From Branchiostoma floridae (lineage: Eukaryota; Chordata; Leptocardii; Amphioxiformes; Branchiostomatidae): a stretch of 64,000 nt of DNA. Shown piece after piece: positions 1-11,510 of the stretch. The notes under the pieces were generated by a model. It made no database searches. It saw only the letters and a program-made list of their open reading frames with translations, and was not told where the DNA came from. How positions within the stretch are numbered: position 1 is the stretch's first letter; each line of letters opens with the position of its first letter. The stretch covers positions 26,533,668 to 26,597,667 of the forward strand of contig NC_049984.1 in the NCBI RefSeq assembly GCF_000003815.2, in the 5' to 3' direction. Made by a program: the position numbers and the translations under genes.

Positions 1-1
1 C

Positions 2-187
2 ATGGATGGCCGCATACACATAGGCACCCAGACACAGCACTTCTGTGAATTCACTCCTATTCTGCAGCATGCTAACCGCATTGAGAAGACAGTCGCCATT
101 GCCAACTGTCTCAATCACGGAATGATTGGCCGGAATGTTAGAATACCTGGGATTGAACACGTGTACGAGTTGGAATACAATGGTTAG
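2..187 (+). CDS. 3'-terminal exon of an unidentified gene
   Basis: The frame is open from the window edge to a TAG at 185-187 (about 61 codons), so the first ATG is only the window boundary and not a supported start. The composition looks coding, with a motif RIEKTVAIANC in the middle and an acidic hydrophobic end, VYELEYNG. I do not recognise the family. The gene body would lie upstream of the window. An AT-rich, open-frame-poor stretch follows directly, as expected of a 3' UTR or flank. Confidence 0.45.
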   Translation: MDGRIHIGTQTQHFCEFTPILQHANRIEKTVAIANCLNHGMIGRNVRIPGIEHVYELEYNG

Positions 188-570
188 AATAGGTTTAAAA
201 TACAGTGTTGTTACTCTTTGTCGACATTATTGTAGCATGAATGACAGACATTTTTGTATGAATTGAACGTGTTTTCCTGCTACATTACAATTTAAATCAT
301 ACATGTATATCAGTCTACCAAGTTGACACATACCTTTCAAGTTTCTGCTTGAACGGGTCCCGAGTTTCTTGGCCGAGCTTTACCTCAAACTGCATCTCAA
401 ACGGGCTTCTACCACCTGTTGGTCAATCATAGAACGTGTCAGCTTGTCTGAACTTCTTCGAGAACTTTCTGTTATGGTGTCTTGCAGTCAGATCATCAGC
501 TACAGCATGACAGCTCACCTAGATCTGTCGACACTGTGGACGTATCCTATGTGCTCTCCACGCTCGCCAA
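188..570. other. Non-coding stretch before gap
   Basis: I see no convincing gene here. The phrase 'tggtcaatca' occurs at about 420 and again after the gap at about 1123, so the gap may hide a repeat. Confidence 0.5.
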
Positions 571-1062
571 NNNNNNNNNNNNNNNNNNNNNNNNNNNNNN
601 NNNNNNNNNNNNNNNNNNNNNNNNNNNNNNNNNNNNNNNNNNNNNNNNNNNNNNNNNNNNNNNNNNNNNNNNNNNNNNNNNNNNNNNNNNNNNNNNNNNN
701 NNNNNNNNNNNNNNNNNNNNNNNNNNNNNNNNNNNNNNNNNNNNNNNNNNNNNNNNNNNNNNNNNNNNNNNNNNNNNNNNNNNNNNNNNNNNNNNNNNNN
801 NNNNNNNNNNNNNNNNNNNNNNNNNNNNNNNNNNNNNNNNNNNNNNNNNNNNNNNNNNNNNNNNNNNNNNNNNNNNNNNNNNNNNNNNNNNNNNNNNNNN
901 NNNNNNNNNNNNNNNNNNNNNNNNNNNNNNNNNNNNNNNNNNNNNNNNNNNNNNNNNNNNNNNNNNNNNNNNNNNNNNNNNNNNNNNNNNNNNNNNNNNN
1001 NNNNNNNNNNNNNNNNNNNNNNNNNNNNNNNNNNNNNNNNNNNNNNNNNNNNNNNNNNNNNN
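571..1062. other. Assembly gap (492 N)
   Basis: A run of N. Open frames reported across it are artefacts. Confidence 1.
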
Positions 1063-1390
1063 CAGTCATGGACGTTCCCCTCTGGTTAGTGCGGGCCTGT
1101 TCTCATTAACCCGCTGTATCAGCTGGTCAATCACTCTGGCATTGTGGTGCCCCTGGTACCGTGGTGGCCCTTTCCTTATCACATCCGATATCCATTAGGC
1201 GGGAATTGTATGTTGCACCCTTCCATAAAATAACGGTTCAGATAACTTCAAGCAGGATTTGCGTCCTGTAAATCTGGAGGCACATCATTGCAGTGCTTCT
1301 GGAGAGCTGCGCTGTCTGACGTGGTGTTCTTTACTATTGAGATGAGTTGTTTTTCAAATTATGTTTTTGCTGTAATAGAATGAAATAATG

Positions 1391-1436
1391 CCTACCTTGT
1401 CCCCCCAACGACCTGGAGGTCAAGGGACTAGGTAGG
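1391..1436. repeat. Hairpin-like GC motif shared with 40195-40240
   Basis: This 46-bp motif, with core ACGACCTGGAGGTCAAGG, occurs in reverse complement at 40195-40240, where it lies inside a larger inverted repeat. The core contains the palindrome CCTGGAGG/GACCTCCAGGTC. It looks like a small dispersed module rather than a chance match. Its function is unknown. Confidence 0.6.
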
Positions 1437-1467
1437 TGGGTTGACCATCTCCGAAGAAGAAAAAAAA

Positions 1468-2227
1468 CAGGCGTCTTTTTAATTATGGAAAAACACTCTA
1501 ATTCTGGACTCAAGTCCATAACTCCGAAATGCTTTACCCGATCAACTTTATATTTTTATTGAGTACATACCAAAGTGTAATGAATATGCGGAAAGCGTCA
1601 ATGAGTCCCTTGGGACTAGTCCAATTATACTATAATTATATATAATTATATATAATTTTGGGGCATTATATATAATTATATATAACCCATTTCACCATTA
1701 TACATAATTATATATAACCTATTTCACCATTATATATAATTATATATAACCCATTTCACCATTATACATAATTATATATAACCTATTTCACCATTATATA
1801 TAATTATATATAACCCATTTCACCATTATATATAACCATTTCACCATTATACATAATTATATATAACCCATTTTACCATTATACATGATTATATATAATG
1901 CTGATGACCATTATACATAATTATATATAAATCTTGTGATTATTATTCATAGTCATATGCACCATTTATGACAATTATTCATAATCATGCCTAGCCCCCA
2001 TAACCATTATACACAATTATATATAATTATACATGATTATAGATAATTATATATAATTATAGATAATTATACATAATTACCTCCATGAAATGTCATGGAA
2101 TGGAGGTTATTATAGATAAGCATTAATGGATAAAGTGTAAAAAGACTTGTTTTGCTTAATGTTTACACCATATATTGCTTTCTGACTAAAAGAAATAATG
2201 TTGAGAGGCATTTTATGTCTATTGCAC
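1468..2227 (-). repeat. R1 repeat, copy 1 (AT-minisatellite core)
   Basis: Read on the minus strand, the element starts 'gtgcaatagacataaaatg' and ends 'aattaaaaagacgcctg'. Both ends match the plus-strand copy at 13211-13846, so the two copies are inverted and about 11 kb apart. Unique flanking arms enclose a minisatellite of about 32 bp per unit. No coding capacity is seen. It is a non-autonomous repeat of unknown class. Confidence 0.75.
1630..2080. repeat. AT-rich minisatellite inside R1
   Basis: About eight imperfect units of about 32 bp alternate TATAATTATATATAA-type blocks with CCCATTTCACCAT spacers. The distal part decays into ATAGATAATTATA variants. Overlapping short palindromes would allow cruciforms. 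Confidence 0.8.
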
Positions 2228-2800
2228 CACTGTGAAGCTAAATGCTGGTCATGATGTTCTGACCTGCTCAAAACCACTTGTATTGTCTGCTTAATGCACA
2301 GCCTTAAATGTTACAGCATTAAACAGTCAGAGGTTGAGTCTGAGGCATGATTTTCTCAAAGCACTTTGTATTATGATGATTGTCGTAGAAAAGTTGCTTA
2401 GGACAGTTTTTTTTTTACACAAACCAACTGCAAGTCGCTGCTGCGTGTCAGTGGCATTGTTGTGAACCCTGGTGACTTGGAGATATTTTTCTGTACCAGC
2501 TGCTGGTCCTGTTGTAGCCTTCCTGCTACACACCTTCAGCGATCAGCCTGAATGCCTCCATCTTTCTGCGAGCTTCCACAACCTGATCGTACATTTGAGT
2601 TTTGTCGCTGGTCAAGTTTACTGCTGATATGGAATGATACTCTGATCAGATACTAACATAAGTAAAATGGAGGCAGTGAGAAAGAAGGAGGCATATGAGG
2701 AAATAACAGCTAGTTGATGGAGTCCCGGGTCCGCGTGTGAACAGGACAGACTGTCATTGCCATAGGACCAGAAATCTTCCTCATATGAACTGGTGTCACA
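2228..2800. other. No gene seen
   Basis: Mixed-composition DNA with only short open frames that match nothing I know. Confidence 0.4.
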
Positions 2801-2940
2801 GCGATCTCGCCCCCGCCCCCACGCCCCATGATCTTGCCCTCCCTGGGGCGAAATCACTAGCGATCTCGCCCTCCCCAGCTAGTGCTCTCGCCCCCCTATC
2901 TAGCCCCCCTCTTTAGCGATTTCGCCCCCTTCCCCTCCCA
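2801..2940. repeat. GATCTCGCCCC low-order repeat
   Basis: Several degenerate copies of 'gcgatctcgcccc' or 'gcgatttcgcccc' separated by C-rich spacers. A related array in mixed orientation lies at 3843-3935, about 0.9 kb away. Confidence 0.6.
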
Positions 2941-3370
2941 AAAAACGGGTTTACCTAACATTTTAGAAGTTGATTGGTATAAATCACAAAATGCAGTTTC
3001 AGAATGATATAAGTACATGAGTCTGATACCTAACTCCATCCATAGTATTAATATTAACGTCATTACATGTTGATATTTAAGACAGTTGAAGTTTTTTTCG
3101 GACAAGGAGAGTTGGGTCCCTTGTATTCCCATTATTGCAATATTATACTTGAGTCTCGACATAAGATTGTATTACCCTGTCCTCAAGCAACCAATATATC
3201 TCCAATATGAAGCCTCTACAATGACCACAAAAGAAGTATGAAATGTCTTTATTAGTTATGAAGATAAGGTATTCATTAGAATATCGCACATTTTGTTATA
3301 TGCACCTCCATTATGACTGTTTTTCTAGTATTTGGGAACTGGTGCGTTTACCCGTGTTTCTTAGGACTGG

Positions 3371-3480
3371 TGAATGAATGAATGAATGAATGAATGAATG
3401 AATGAATGAATGAATGAATGAATGAATGAATGAATGAATGAATGAATGAATGAATGAATGAATGAATGAATGAATGAATG
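3371..3480. repeat. Perfect (TGAA)n microsatellite, about 27 units
   Basis: 110 bp of uninterrupted TGAA. The FIHS-repeat frame on the minus strand is an artefact of this tract. Confidence 0.97.
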
Positions 3481-3842
3481 GTACTTTGTAGCATTTCGCA
3501 ACAGGTACAATGTATATGAATTTGCGCGTATACATATATATAGAGATGGTGTTTATAATGAGAAACTATTATTCACTTGTGTTTTTGTTAGTGCTTTGGA
3601 AATGTTTCCTGCACAAGAGAGAAAATACTGTGACAAATTGAAAACATATAACTGACGTGTTCCGTTTCATAATATCGACTTTCGAGGTATAACATCTTCC
3701 GGTAATAAGGTGGCATATAGGTACCAGGTAACACACCATATACTTTACTCTCCAGGTGCAGTATAGTACCAGATAGCGAGCCTAATACAAATGTATGTAG
3801 TGACCAGTTGCTCTTGAGAACTCTCCGAGAAGCAATGTTCTT

Positions 3843-3935
3843 AGGGGGGACGAAAACACTGGCGGGTATTGGGGGGGGGGGGCGAAAACGCTGAAGGGGG
3901 GCGAAAACGCTAGTGATCTCGCCCCTCCTGGCCCT
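3843..3935. repeat. G-run/GCGAAAACGCT repeat array
   Basis: Three or so GCGAAAACGCT-like units separated by G runs, ending in 'ctagtgatctcgcccct', which matches the array at 2801-2940. The C/G runs may be miscounted in the assembly. Confidence 0.55.
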
Positions 3936-4267
3936 AAATAAACATTCTTAGTGTGTACCTAGCAGGGGTGAAGAATGAAGCTAGGAGTATTGCAGACTTA
4001 CTACTGTGCATGCAGGAGTATGTCTATCCTGGATCTGTTATGTTGTATGTGACCTTACTAACTATGATCTGTTGTATATCTTTTGCATGCAGAGAAATAA
4101 TATATGACTGCAAACATATGACTTCGTTGTACACCTTCGTCGTTGTATGCCAGGCCTTTCCTTCATTGTTCCCTTGGTCTTTGGAGGCCACTTCTCTTTT
4201 TATCACCCAAGTGTGATAATTACCTCCCCATTTATCTTTTAATGATTATCTCTTTGTTCCTTGATGT
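3936..4267. other. No gene seen
   Basis: Open frames exist on both strands, but they mirror each other and show no known motif. Confidence 0.35.
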
Positions 4268-4372
4268 TATCCAGCAACCACAATGGATGCACTAATTTGT
4301 AATACAGCCACTATAGAGAAGTGAAATACAGTTGCAACCGGGTGAGAAATAGTTTATAATCTCATATAAACC
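4268..4372 (-). repeat. R2 dispersed repeat, copy 1
   Basis: Reverse complement of segments at about 11410-11510 and 11763-11880. The shared phrase is 'ataaactacttctcaccc' followed by a 'cattgtggttgctgg'-like end. No coding capacity. Confidence 0.65.
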
Positions 4373-4748
4373 TTCTAGACCAACAAGGAGTGTTAACTTG
4401 AAACCACAAGCCTTCAGGTTCTGAGCTTGCAGCAAAAGGATAGATTTACTTTTTAGTCTTTGAAAAAAGTAGCAAAAGCCCAACAATTAAATGTCATTCA
4501 TTTAAAAAATCACGGAAAAAAATCACACATTGTCACATATTTGTCCCCTAGTCTTCGGAACAGGGCTGGTTTTTTTGGGGGGGGGGGGGCGTTGGGCGTT
4601 GGTCTGCGATTTGCAACGTTGGCTATGTTCTCTTGTGCCAGGAAAGGAGTTTGCCGAGGAAGTGAGTTTGCTGTGGAAGGGGGTTGGCCATGATAGTGAG
4701 TTTCCCCCGTCTCGGACGGGGCATAAACTTGCTATCACTGCCATAAAC

Positions 4749-4841
4749 TTAGATAAAGATAAAATACAAAATAGAAAGTCTGATGAAAACGCCTAAAAAA
4801 AACGTTGAAAAACCGCCGAATCCTAACCTCTGCTTGAAGAG
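4749..4841. repeat. Truncated end of TA-flanked MITE family
   Basis: The segment ends '...cctaacctctgcttgaagag' before TA. It matches one half of the complete element at 5887-6084, and its inner half, missing on the left, has been lost. The counterpart in copy B ends at 6983. Confidence 0.6.
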
Positions 4842-5550
4842 TAGGGGGTTGGGGGTTCTGACGAACTCCACCACGCGCTTGAAGGTCCGTTGTTTTTTTC
4901 AATGTGAAAATTCTATCTAAAAGACCGATTTGTATCAACAGTAGGGTTGTAATCCTAGAAAAAAATCGCTGACTTTGAATGTATTTGAATCAAGGAGGTT
5001 TAATCATTGATAAATCATTTATAAAACCTCCTTGTTTCAATGAAAGGAACCTTGCAGTTTGTAAAGTTGTTCTTCCCGAGTTTGCAGTATACTGGTAAAG
5101 GAAGGAGAGCTGTGCACATCAAAAAGAAACTTGCCATAAAACTAGAGGCCACTGTGTTCCTCCTTGGTCCAAGGAGAAAATTTTTGGCTTGAGGGAGCGC
5201 CATGTACAAATTTTGGGTTTCCTTCAACAATGTTTTAAAACATTTAAACAATTAAGCTTTATTTGAATCACTCTCAAAATCAACTTGTTTCTGACCGATA
5301 GAAGCTCCATGTTCTGACAGGGTGCATAGCGCTAGTTTTGATGGATAACATCAAAGCTAATAGATAATTAAAATAATGTGGAATTTTGCAAAGATCTCCA
5401 GAAATTCAGCAGAAGTTGATGATAGATAATAATTTTGTGGGTATGCTGATCGAGGAAAGATGGCATATAAGGAAAAGGTCACAATTTTCTCCACCAACCT
5501 CTGCTTCGATAGTATGTAAAGGACGCTAGGGTTTGGCCTGGGTATACGTA

Positions 5551-5677
5551 ATCTCCAAGCAAATTCCTCCGGTGGCATAAAACAGTAACAAAAGCTGGGG
5601 AAGGACTTCAGCCGGCAGAGGGGAAAATTTGCCACCGCGGTTTTTATTGCCACCACCGGAGGAATCTGCTTGGAGAT
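5551..5677. mobile_element. 127-bp MITE with TA target duplication
   Basis: The ends ATCTCCAAGCA...TGCTTGGAGAT are inverted, and the symmetry continues inwards as CCTCCGGTGGC/GCCACCACCGGAGG. TA flanks both sides (5549-5550, 5678-5679). It shares the terminal TCTCCAAGCAG with the element at 5887 but has a different interior. A TA target fits Tc1/mariner-type or ISL2EU-type transposition; the class is not decided. Confidence 0.75.
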
Positions 5678-5886
5678 TAGATATACGCATGTCATACACG
5701 ACGAATCTTGAGGATGCACTAAAGGCTTCAACTTTGAGTCACCTCTGCACAAAATCACCCTGAAAAGTGGTCACAAAAGATTAATAGGCCATTTGAATCT
5801 GAGCTTGAGCAATCATGCTCATAAATTCTAATCTGACTAGGCTTCAATATGCCTGGTAAAAAGGGACACCTTGGTGTAAACAAGTA

Positions 5887-6084
5887 CTCTCCAAGCAGAG
5901 GTTAGGCTCCGGCTGTTTTTTTAACGTTTTTTTAGTCGTTTTTATCAGGCTTTCTATTTTGTCATTTTCTTTTGTTGTGTCCCGCTTTGACGCTGCCTGA
6001 TATTATAAGAAAAATAGAGAGCCCGATTAAAACGAGTAAAATAACGTTAAAAAATCACCGGGAGCCTAACCTCTGCTTGGAGAG
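5887..6084. mobile_element. 198-bp MITE with perfect inverted ends
   Basis: The termini CTCTCCAAGCAGAGG and CCTCTGCTTGGAGAG are perfect inverted repeats continuing to GGCTCC/GGAGCC (about 24 bp). TA flanks both sides (5885-5886, 6085-6086). The interior is AT-rich with no coding capacity. The element is absent from copy B of the tandem duplication. Confidence 0.85.
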
Positions 6085-6195
6085 TAGTAAACTAGGCCAT
6101 TCTGCACCTTGTTGACATGATTGTTCCGGGCGCCGCAGGGTTGCAGGTGTGCAACAGCGAGCTCCCAGGGTAAGCGACCATAAAAGACTATCTCC

Positions 6196-6441
6196 NNNNN
6201 NNNNNNNNNNNNNNNNNNNNNNNNNNNNNNNNNNNNNNNNNNNNNNNNNNNNNNNNNNNNNNNNNNNNNNNNNNNNNNNNNNNNNNNNNNNNNNNNNNNN
6301 NNNNNNNNNNNNNNNNNNNNNNNNNNNNNNNNNNNNNNNNNNNNNNNNNNNNNNNNNNNNNNNNNNNNNNNNNNNNNNNNNNNNNNNNNNNNNNNNNNNN
6401 NNNNNNNNNNNNNNNNNNNNNNNNNNNNNNNNNNNNNNNNN
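6196..6441. other. Assembly gap (246 N)
   Basis: A run of N inside copy A. Confidence 1.
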
Positions 6442-7836
6442 CTTGTAACTGTCTTCCCCGCATTATGTTGTATGAAGGCCTTGTCTGAACTGTCTCTCAG
6501 TAAGGACCAGCTCCTGTCAAGTTTGAACTACTTATATTTTGCAACTTGCCAGTGTAGACTGGGGCTCTGTAGGACTGTACAACAAGTTGTATCTGGGTCA
6601 GATTGAGACACACTTCCAGGCAGACCATGGCCAGCTATGCTTTATATTGTTTGTAAGCTGACTTGTAAAGCTACACTGAATTGTGTGTCGCCATACTTCA
6701 ATTCCTTATCTGTTCAAGACTACTGGCTTATGTGCATTTCAAAACTGAAGAGTAACTCCGCGATCCAATACGAGTACTTGCTAATCTGTATTAGCCTGCC
6801 TCAACTGATGTGAACACCACGGTGGTTGGGACCAGACTGAGGGCTGGTAGTTTACGTTAGCTGAATTTATTGGGTGACGGCCATACTAGTAAAGATAAAG
6901 ATAAAATACAAAATAGAAAGTCTGATGAAAACGGCTAAAAAAAACATTGAAAAACAGCCGAATCCTAACCTTTGCTTGAAGAGTAGGGGGTTGGGGGTTC
7001 TGACGAACTACACCACGCGCTTGAAGGTCCGTTTTTTTTAAATGTGAAAATTCTTTTTAAAAGACTGATTTTTATCAACAGTAGGGTTGTAATACAATAA
7101 AAAAATCGCTGACTTTGGATGTATTTGAATCAAGGAGGTTTAATCATTGAGAAATCATTGATAAAACCTCCTTGTTTCAATGAAAGGAACCTTGCAGTTT
7201 ATAAGTTGTTCTTTCCGAGTCTGCAGTATACTGGCAAAGGAAGGAGAGCTGTGCACATCAAAAAGAAACTTTCATGCCATAAAACTAGTGGCCACTGTGT
7301 CCCTCCTTGGTCCAAGGAGAAAATTTTTTGGCTTGAGGGAGGGCCATGTACAAATTTTGGGTTTCCTTCAACAATGTTTTAAAACATTTAAACAATTAAG
7401 CTTTATTTGAATCACTCTCAAAATCAACTTGAATTAAACAATCTTGAGGATGCACTAAAGGCTTCAACTTTGAGTCACCTCTGCACAAAATCACCCTGAA
7501 AAGCGGTCACAAAAGATTAATAGGCCATTTGAATCTGAGCTTGAGCAATCATGCTCATAAATTCTAATCTGACTAGGCTTCAGTATTCCTTGGTGTAAAC
7601 AGGGCATTCTGACTTGTGGGGTCTTACTAGGACATAAATGTCCTTGGGTCTACAGGCTTCAAAGGTCCAAACAGCTACTCCCAGGGCAATCGACCATAAA
7701 AGACTATCTCCTACCAGGATGCCAGTTGCTAAATTGACTCATCGCATACTCCCAGCATCATAAATGGCTTAGACCCAGTGGGAGATCTCTACCCGTCTGT
7801 AACCAAAGGACAAGGATTGGTATTACAGCAGACGAC

Positions 7837-7936
7837 NNNNNNNNNNNNNNNNNNNNNNNNNNNNNNNNNNNNNNNNNNNNNNNNNNNNNNNNNNNNNNNN
7901 NNNNNNNNNNNNNNNNNNNNNNNNNNNNNNNNNNNN
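7837..7936. other. Assembly gap (100 N)
   Basis: Exactly 100 N, which usually marks a gap of unknown size. Confidence 1.
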
Positions 7937-8428
7937 ATATGTTGTATGAAGGCCTGTTTTGAACTGTCTCTCAGTAAGGACCAGCCCCTGTCAAGTTTGA
8001 ACTACTTATATTTTGCAACTTGTAACTGTCTTCCCCACATCTCAACTAGCTTTGATAACTAGTACATTTGTAGTAGTAATAATTGGCTTCAAGTATGGTG
8101 ATATTTATAGTTGGTAGTCCAAAAGAGACCAGTGTAGACTGGGGCTCTGTAGGACTGTACAACTAGTTGTATATGGGTCAGATTGAGACACACTTCCAGG
8201 CAGACCATGGCCAGCTATGCTTTATATTGTTTGTAAGCTTACTTGTAAAGCTACACTGAATTGTGTGTCGCCATCCTTATCTGTTCAAGACTACTGGCTT
8301 ATGTACATTTCAAAACTGAAGAGTAACTCCGCGATCCAATACTTGCTAATCTGTATTAGCCTGCCTCCACTGATGTGAACACCACGGTGGTTGCGACCAG
8401 ACTGAGGGCTGGTTACAAGTTTACGTTA

Positions 8429-8939
8429 GGCCACAGCAGGTAAATTTTATGGATGCCATCTGCGCGCGCATTAATTTTCGCCTGATTTCAGAAAAAAAAC
8501 AAGATTTTTTTCTTCTGCAGGGATGGTCAACATTATGATACAGTACCACTATGAGCAAATATATTGTGTTGTGGCCTAATAATTGTACTTGTAGAAGTGA
8601 CACTTGCGAGGTACCTAGGACTGTAGTTGTAGAAACGAAACTTATTGGATAGTTGTAAAAGTGACAGCAATATGGAAGCTTTGAGTGTGGTTACCAACTT
8701 TGTTGGTGATGGCAGTCTACCACACTAGTGTCACTTCTACCACACCAGTACATGTTTTAAATACAGGAATGAATGCATTGCTGGCTCTGATACAATGTTT
8801 TGTCCCTTTAATTCTTTTTACAACAGTCATCACAACTTTATGGTGCCTATTATGCACCCATCTTGTCTTTTTTTCGCCCTATCGCACTATTTCTGCAGTC
8901 TGCAGAGGATGTCATCCATAAAATTTACTTGCTGTGGCC
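8429..8939. mobile_element. 511-bp Harbinger-type MITE (GGCCACAGCA ends)
   Basis: Inverted ends GGCCACAGCAGGTAAATTTT and its complement continue through TATGGATG(A/C)CATC. TTA flanks both sides (8426-8428, 8940-8942), matching the TWA target of PIF/Harbinger elements. Copy A holds the uninterrupted site 'acgttagctgaattt', so insertion postdates the local duplication. A relative lies at 41239-41766, and a more distant one at 46633-47496. Confidence 0.85.
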
Positions 8940-8961
8940 TTAGCTGAATTTATTGGGTGAT

Positions 8962-9375
8962 TTTATAGTACAACCTTGGTCGCTTCAATATACATACAAC
9001 ACAGAGTGGCTGTAACTAAACTCCTGATTAGTTGTCACAAGTTACATATTGAAACTGGAAGGCACAACTGCACTCCTCTGCAGCATAGAGTCTGCCAATT
9101 TTGTGATCTACAACAGGTAGAAGATGAACAGCATTTTATCGTACACTGTAAATTTTACCATAAGGAACGAATTGTGCTTTATGAATATATCAGAAAAGAG
9201 TTCCCATATTTTGAACATCTTAATGCAACGGATACATTTCTATTTTTGATGCGCCTAGATAAACCCTGTATATCAAACATTATATGTTCTTATATCTACA
9301 CCTGTACAAAGAAGCGAGAAGATGTCAAGCATCCTGTTAGTTTAGCACTTTCAAATAGTTAAATTGTATCTTGTT
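8962..9375 (+). mobile_element. 5'-truncated non-LTR retrotransposon tail (LINE C-terminus)
   Basis: A 128-codon open frame (8976-9362) shows the C-terminal zinc-knuckle region found after the RT domain of many animal LINEs: 'HRVCQFCDLQQVEDEQHF' with C-x2-C-x9-H-x4-C spacing, followed by a helical tail. RT and endonuclease domains are absent. The fragment begins immediately after tandem copy B, so retrotransposon truncation and the duplication boundary may be linked. The ATG is not a real start. Confidence 0.7.
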
Positions 9376-9427
9376 GTCTATGCTGTCATGTCTGTTATCA
9401 GTGACCTGTACCTAGCCTGTTGAGGCA

Positions 9428-9699
9428 NNNNNNNNNNNNNNNNNNNNNNNNNNNNNNNNNNNNNNNNNNNNNNNNNNNNNNNNNNNNNNNNNNNNNNNNN
9501 NNNNNNNNNNNNNNNNNNNNNNNNNNNNNNNNNNNNNNNNNNNNNNNNNNNNNNNNNNNNNNNNNNNNNNNNNNNNNNNNNNNNNNNNNNNNNNNNNNNN
9601 NNNNNNNNNNNNNNNNNNNNNNNNNNNNNNNNNNNNNNNNNNNNNNNNNNNNNNNNNNNNNNNNNNNNNNNNNNNNNNNNNNNNNNNNNNNNNNNNNNN
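9428..9699. other. Assembly gap (272 N)
   Basis: A run of N. Confidence 1.
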
Positions 9700-11410
9700 T
9701 TTCTTAACAGTAATAGTGAACCCAAGGACCTCAGCTTTACAGCTAATCTCTGAGCATTGGGGTAGCCGGGTCTCAAGATATTCCCTGTGGGACAGTTGGT
9801 TCAGCTACAATTACTTTGCACATTTTAAAGACAATAGCTGACCTAGTTTGACCCTGCATTACAGTAGCGCATAATTACAGGATTGGTTAAAGAGGATACT
9901 CCTTGCTTGTACTGGCCCTATTTTTATTAACAGGATTTGGAACCTGGAAATATTCTCTGGAACAAACTTTTTTCTGATGTTTCCTTAATTCATATTAAAC
10001 ATAACAGCTTCATGGCCTTTTTCATCACATTGCAACTCAAGTCTTTATCTTATGATGGTCAAAATTTCAAATCAAAGGAGTAAGTAACAGAAGAAACAAC
10101 ATGCCGACACCAGGATCAAACATGGGCCGGCACAGTGATCACAAATCCAACGTGCATACCACAATGCCAAAAGCTCAGAGCTGTTGGCGTGTTCAGTTTG
10201 GCAGCGCTTGAACCCCACTGTTACATCAGATCAAATTTTCTTGGAAGCAAGTCAATGACGTTACCTGCATATATATGACAGGGCAAACTGTGACACGGAT
10301 TTTGTAAAGTACTGGCAAAAACATTAAAAACTTTTTTAGCACTTCCAGTCCTGTAAAAGTTTTTTTGATACTATTGATCAGCAGGTACTTTCAAGATTTT
10401 AATGCATGAAGGTATTACATTTCATCTGCTTGATAGATTCTGAATAAGTGCATTCAAGAACTTTGAAAAAGACATTACATATTCAGGAAGTTTAATTTAA
10501 ACATTCAGGTATGCTCACCACCCATGGCACGATTTAAGTTGCTGGCAGACAAAAACAGAACCTGATAACTTACAAAGCCAGGACAAGCTGGAGGTTGCTA
10601 TATCGAGAAGGTTATAGGTTGATGACTTTCTTGGTGAAATCAAGGACGTCCTTGGTTACATTTGATAAACCCTCCATATAAACCTCAGCTTGAAGAAAAC
10701 AGCAAACCAGGAAATTAGTACACAAAAGGCAATGGACTCAGAGCAAACAAAACAGATGCATGTACAATGTTTTTAGTTTTACACCAATGTGTGAAATTTT
10801 ACACCAATGTGTGAAAACTGTTTAGCCCATGGCAGTAGCGGCAATTATGCACAAAACAGGCCAAGAATAGGCTATCATGTATCAAGTAAATATACCTACT
10901 TACACTTAGTTTTTAGTTTTTGGAGTCATTTTTAAGCTGTTGAATCGGCCATGGTTTTTTCGTTGCTTTTTGCGACCTTTTCTGTTTCAAGTTTTTACAC
11001 CACTTCTATATATAGTATTTTTTTCTTGGGACTACCCCTCCTGTTAGCACTTGCGACAGGCCTAGGGTAGCCCATTAGAAAAGGAAAGAAAAAGGTCCTT
11101 AGAGTAAAAACTACATGTATTACTAAATATAGTAAAGATTAAAGTTTATCATGAGAAACAAATAACGTGTTCTCCAACTCAAGAAAGTTAACTTACCAGA
11201 GTTGGTCATTAAGTAACTTATTCACTGACAGTAGTAGTTAAGTAGTATGCAATTTACCAACTCCAATAAACTTTCATGCTAATCAAAAAAATATGTATCC
11301 TATGGTTGCTGCAATGTTTAGGCTAGGTCGGTCCGCTCAGAAATTGAATGCTTTTGGTATCAAGGTGTTTTGTTTAAAAACTCCTTGGTTTTCTGTAAGG
11401 GATTACATAA
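9700..11410. other. No gene seen
   Basis: 1.7 kb of AT-rich DNA without convincing open frames. A small duplication, 'ttttacaccaatgtgtgaaa', occurs twice in a row at about 10778-10815. Confidence 0.5.
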
Positions 11411-11510
11411 GATCATAAACTACTTCTCACCCAATTGCAACTATTCTTCTCTTCTAATGACACTAATCACCAATTAGTGCATGCATTGTGGTTGCTAGTT
11501 AGCACCTAGA
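11411..11510 (+). repeat. R2 dispersed repeat, copy 2
   Basis: Begins 'gatcataaactacttctcac' and ends near 'tgtggttgctagttagcacc'. Paralogous with 11763-11880 and inverted relative to 4268-4372. Confidence 0.65.

Larger units (their letters stand above)
4746..6878. repeat. Tandem duplication, copy A
   Basis: A unit of about 2.1 kb directly repeated at 6886-8961. Start, centre and end align with high identity (for example 'ataaagataaaatacaaaat' at the left and 'gctgaatttattgggtga' at the right). Copy A alone contains the segment 5280-5697 and the MITE 5887-6084. Copy B alone contains the MITE 8429-8939. No gene is evident in the shared part. Confidence 0.85.
6886..8961. repeat. Tandem duplication, copy B
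   Basis: Second copy of the unit described at 4746-6878. It lacks the 5280-5697 block and the 5887-6084 MITE, and it carries a Harbinger-type MITE (8429-8939) at a site that is empty in copy A. The same 'ggccata' phrase sits at the junction. Confidence 0.85.

Noticed and set aside
369-1198. Long open frames on both strands across 571-1062
   Set aside because: They are created by the run of N. The same applies to 6149-6463, 7778-8062 and 9378-9776.
2618-2857. 79-codon minus-strand frame
   Set aside because: It overlaps the GATCTCGCCCC repeat and has no motif.
3311-3535. FIHS-repeat protein on the minus strand
   Set aside because: It is only the translation of the TGAA microsatellite.
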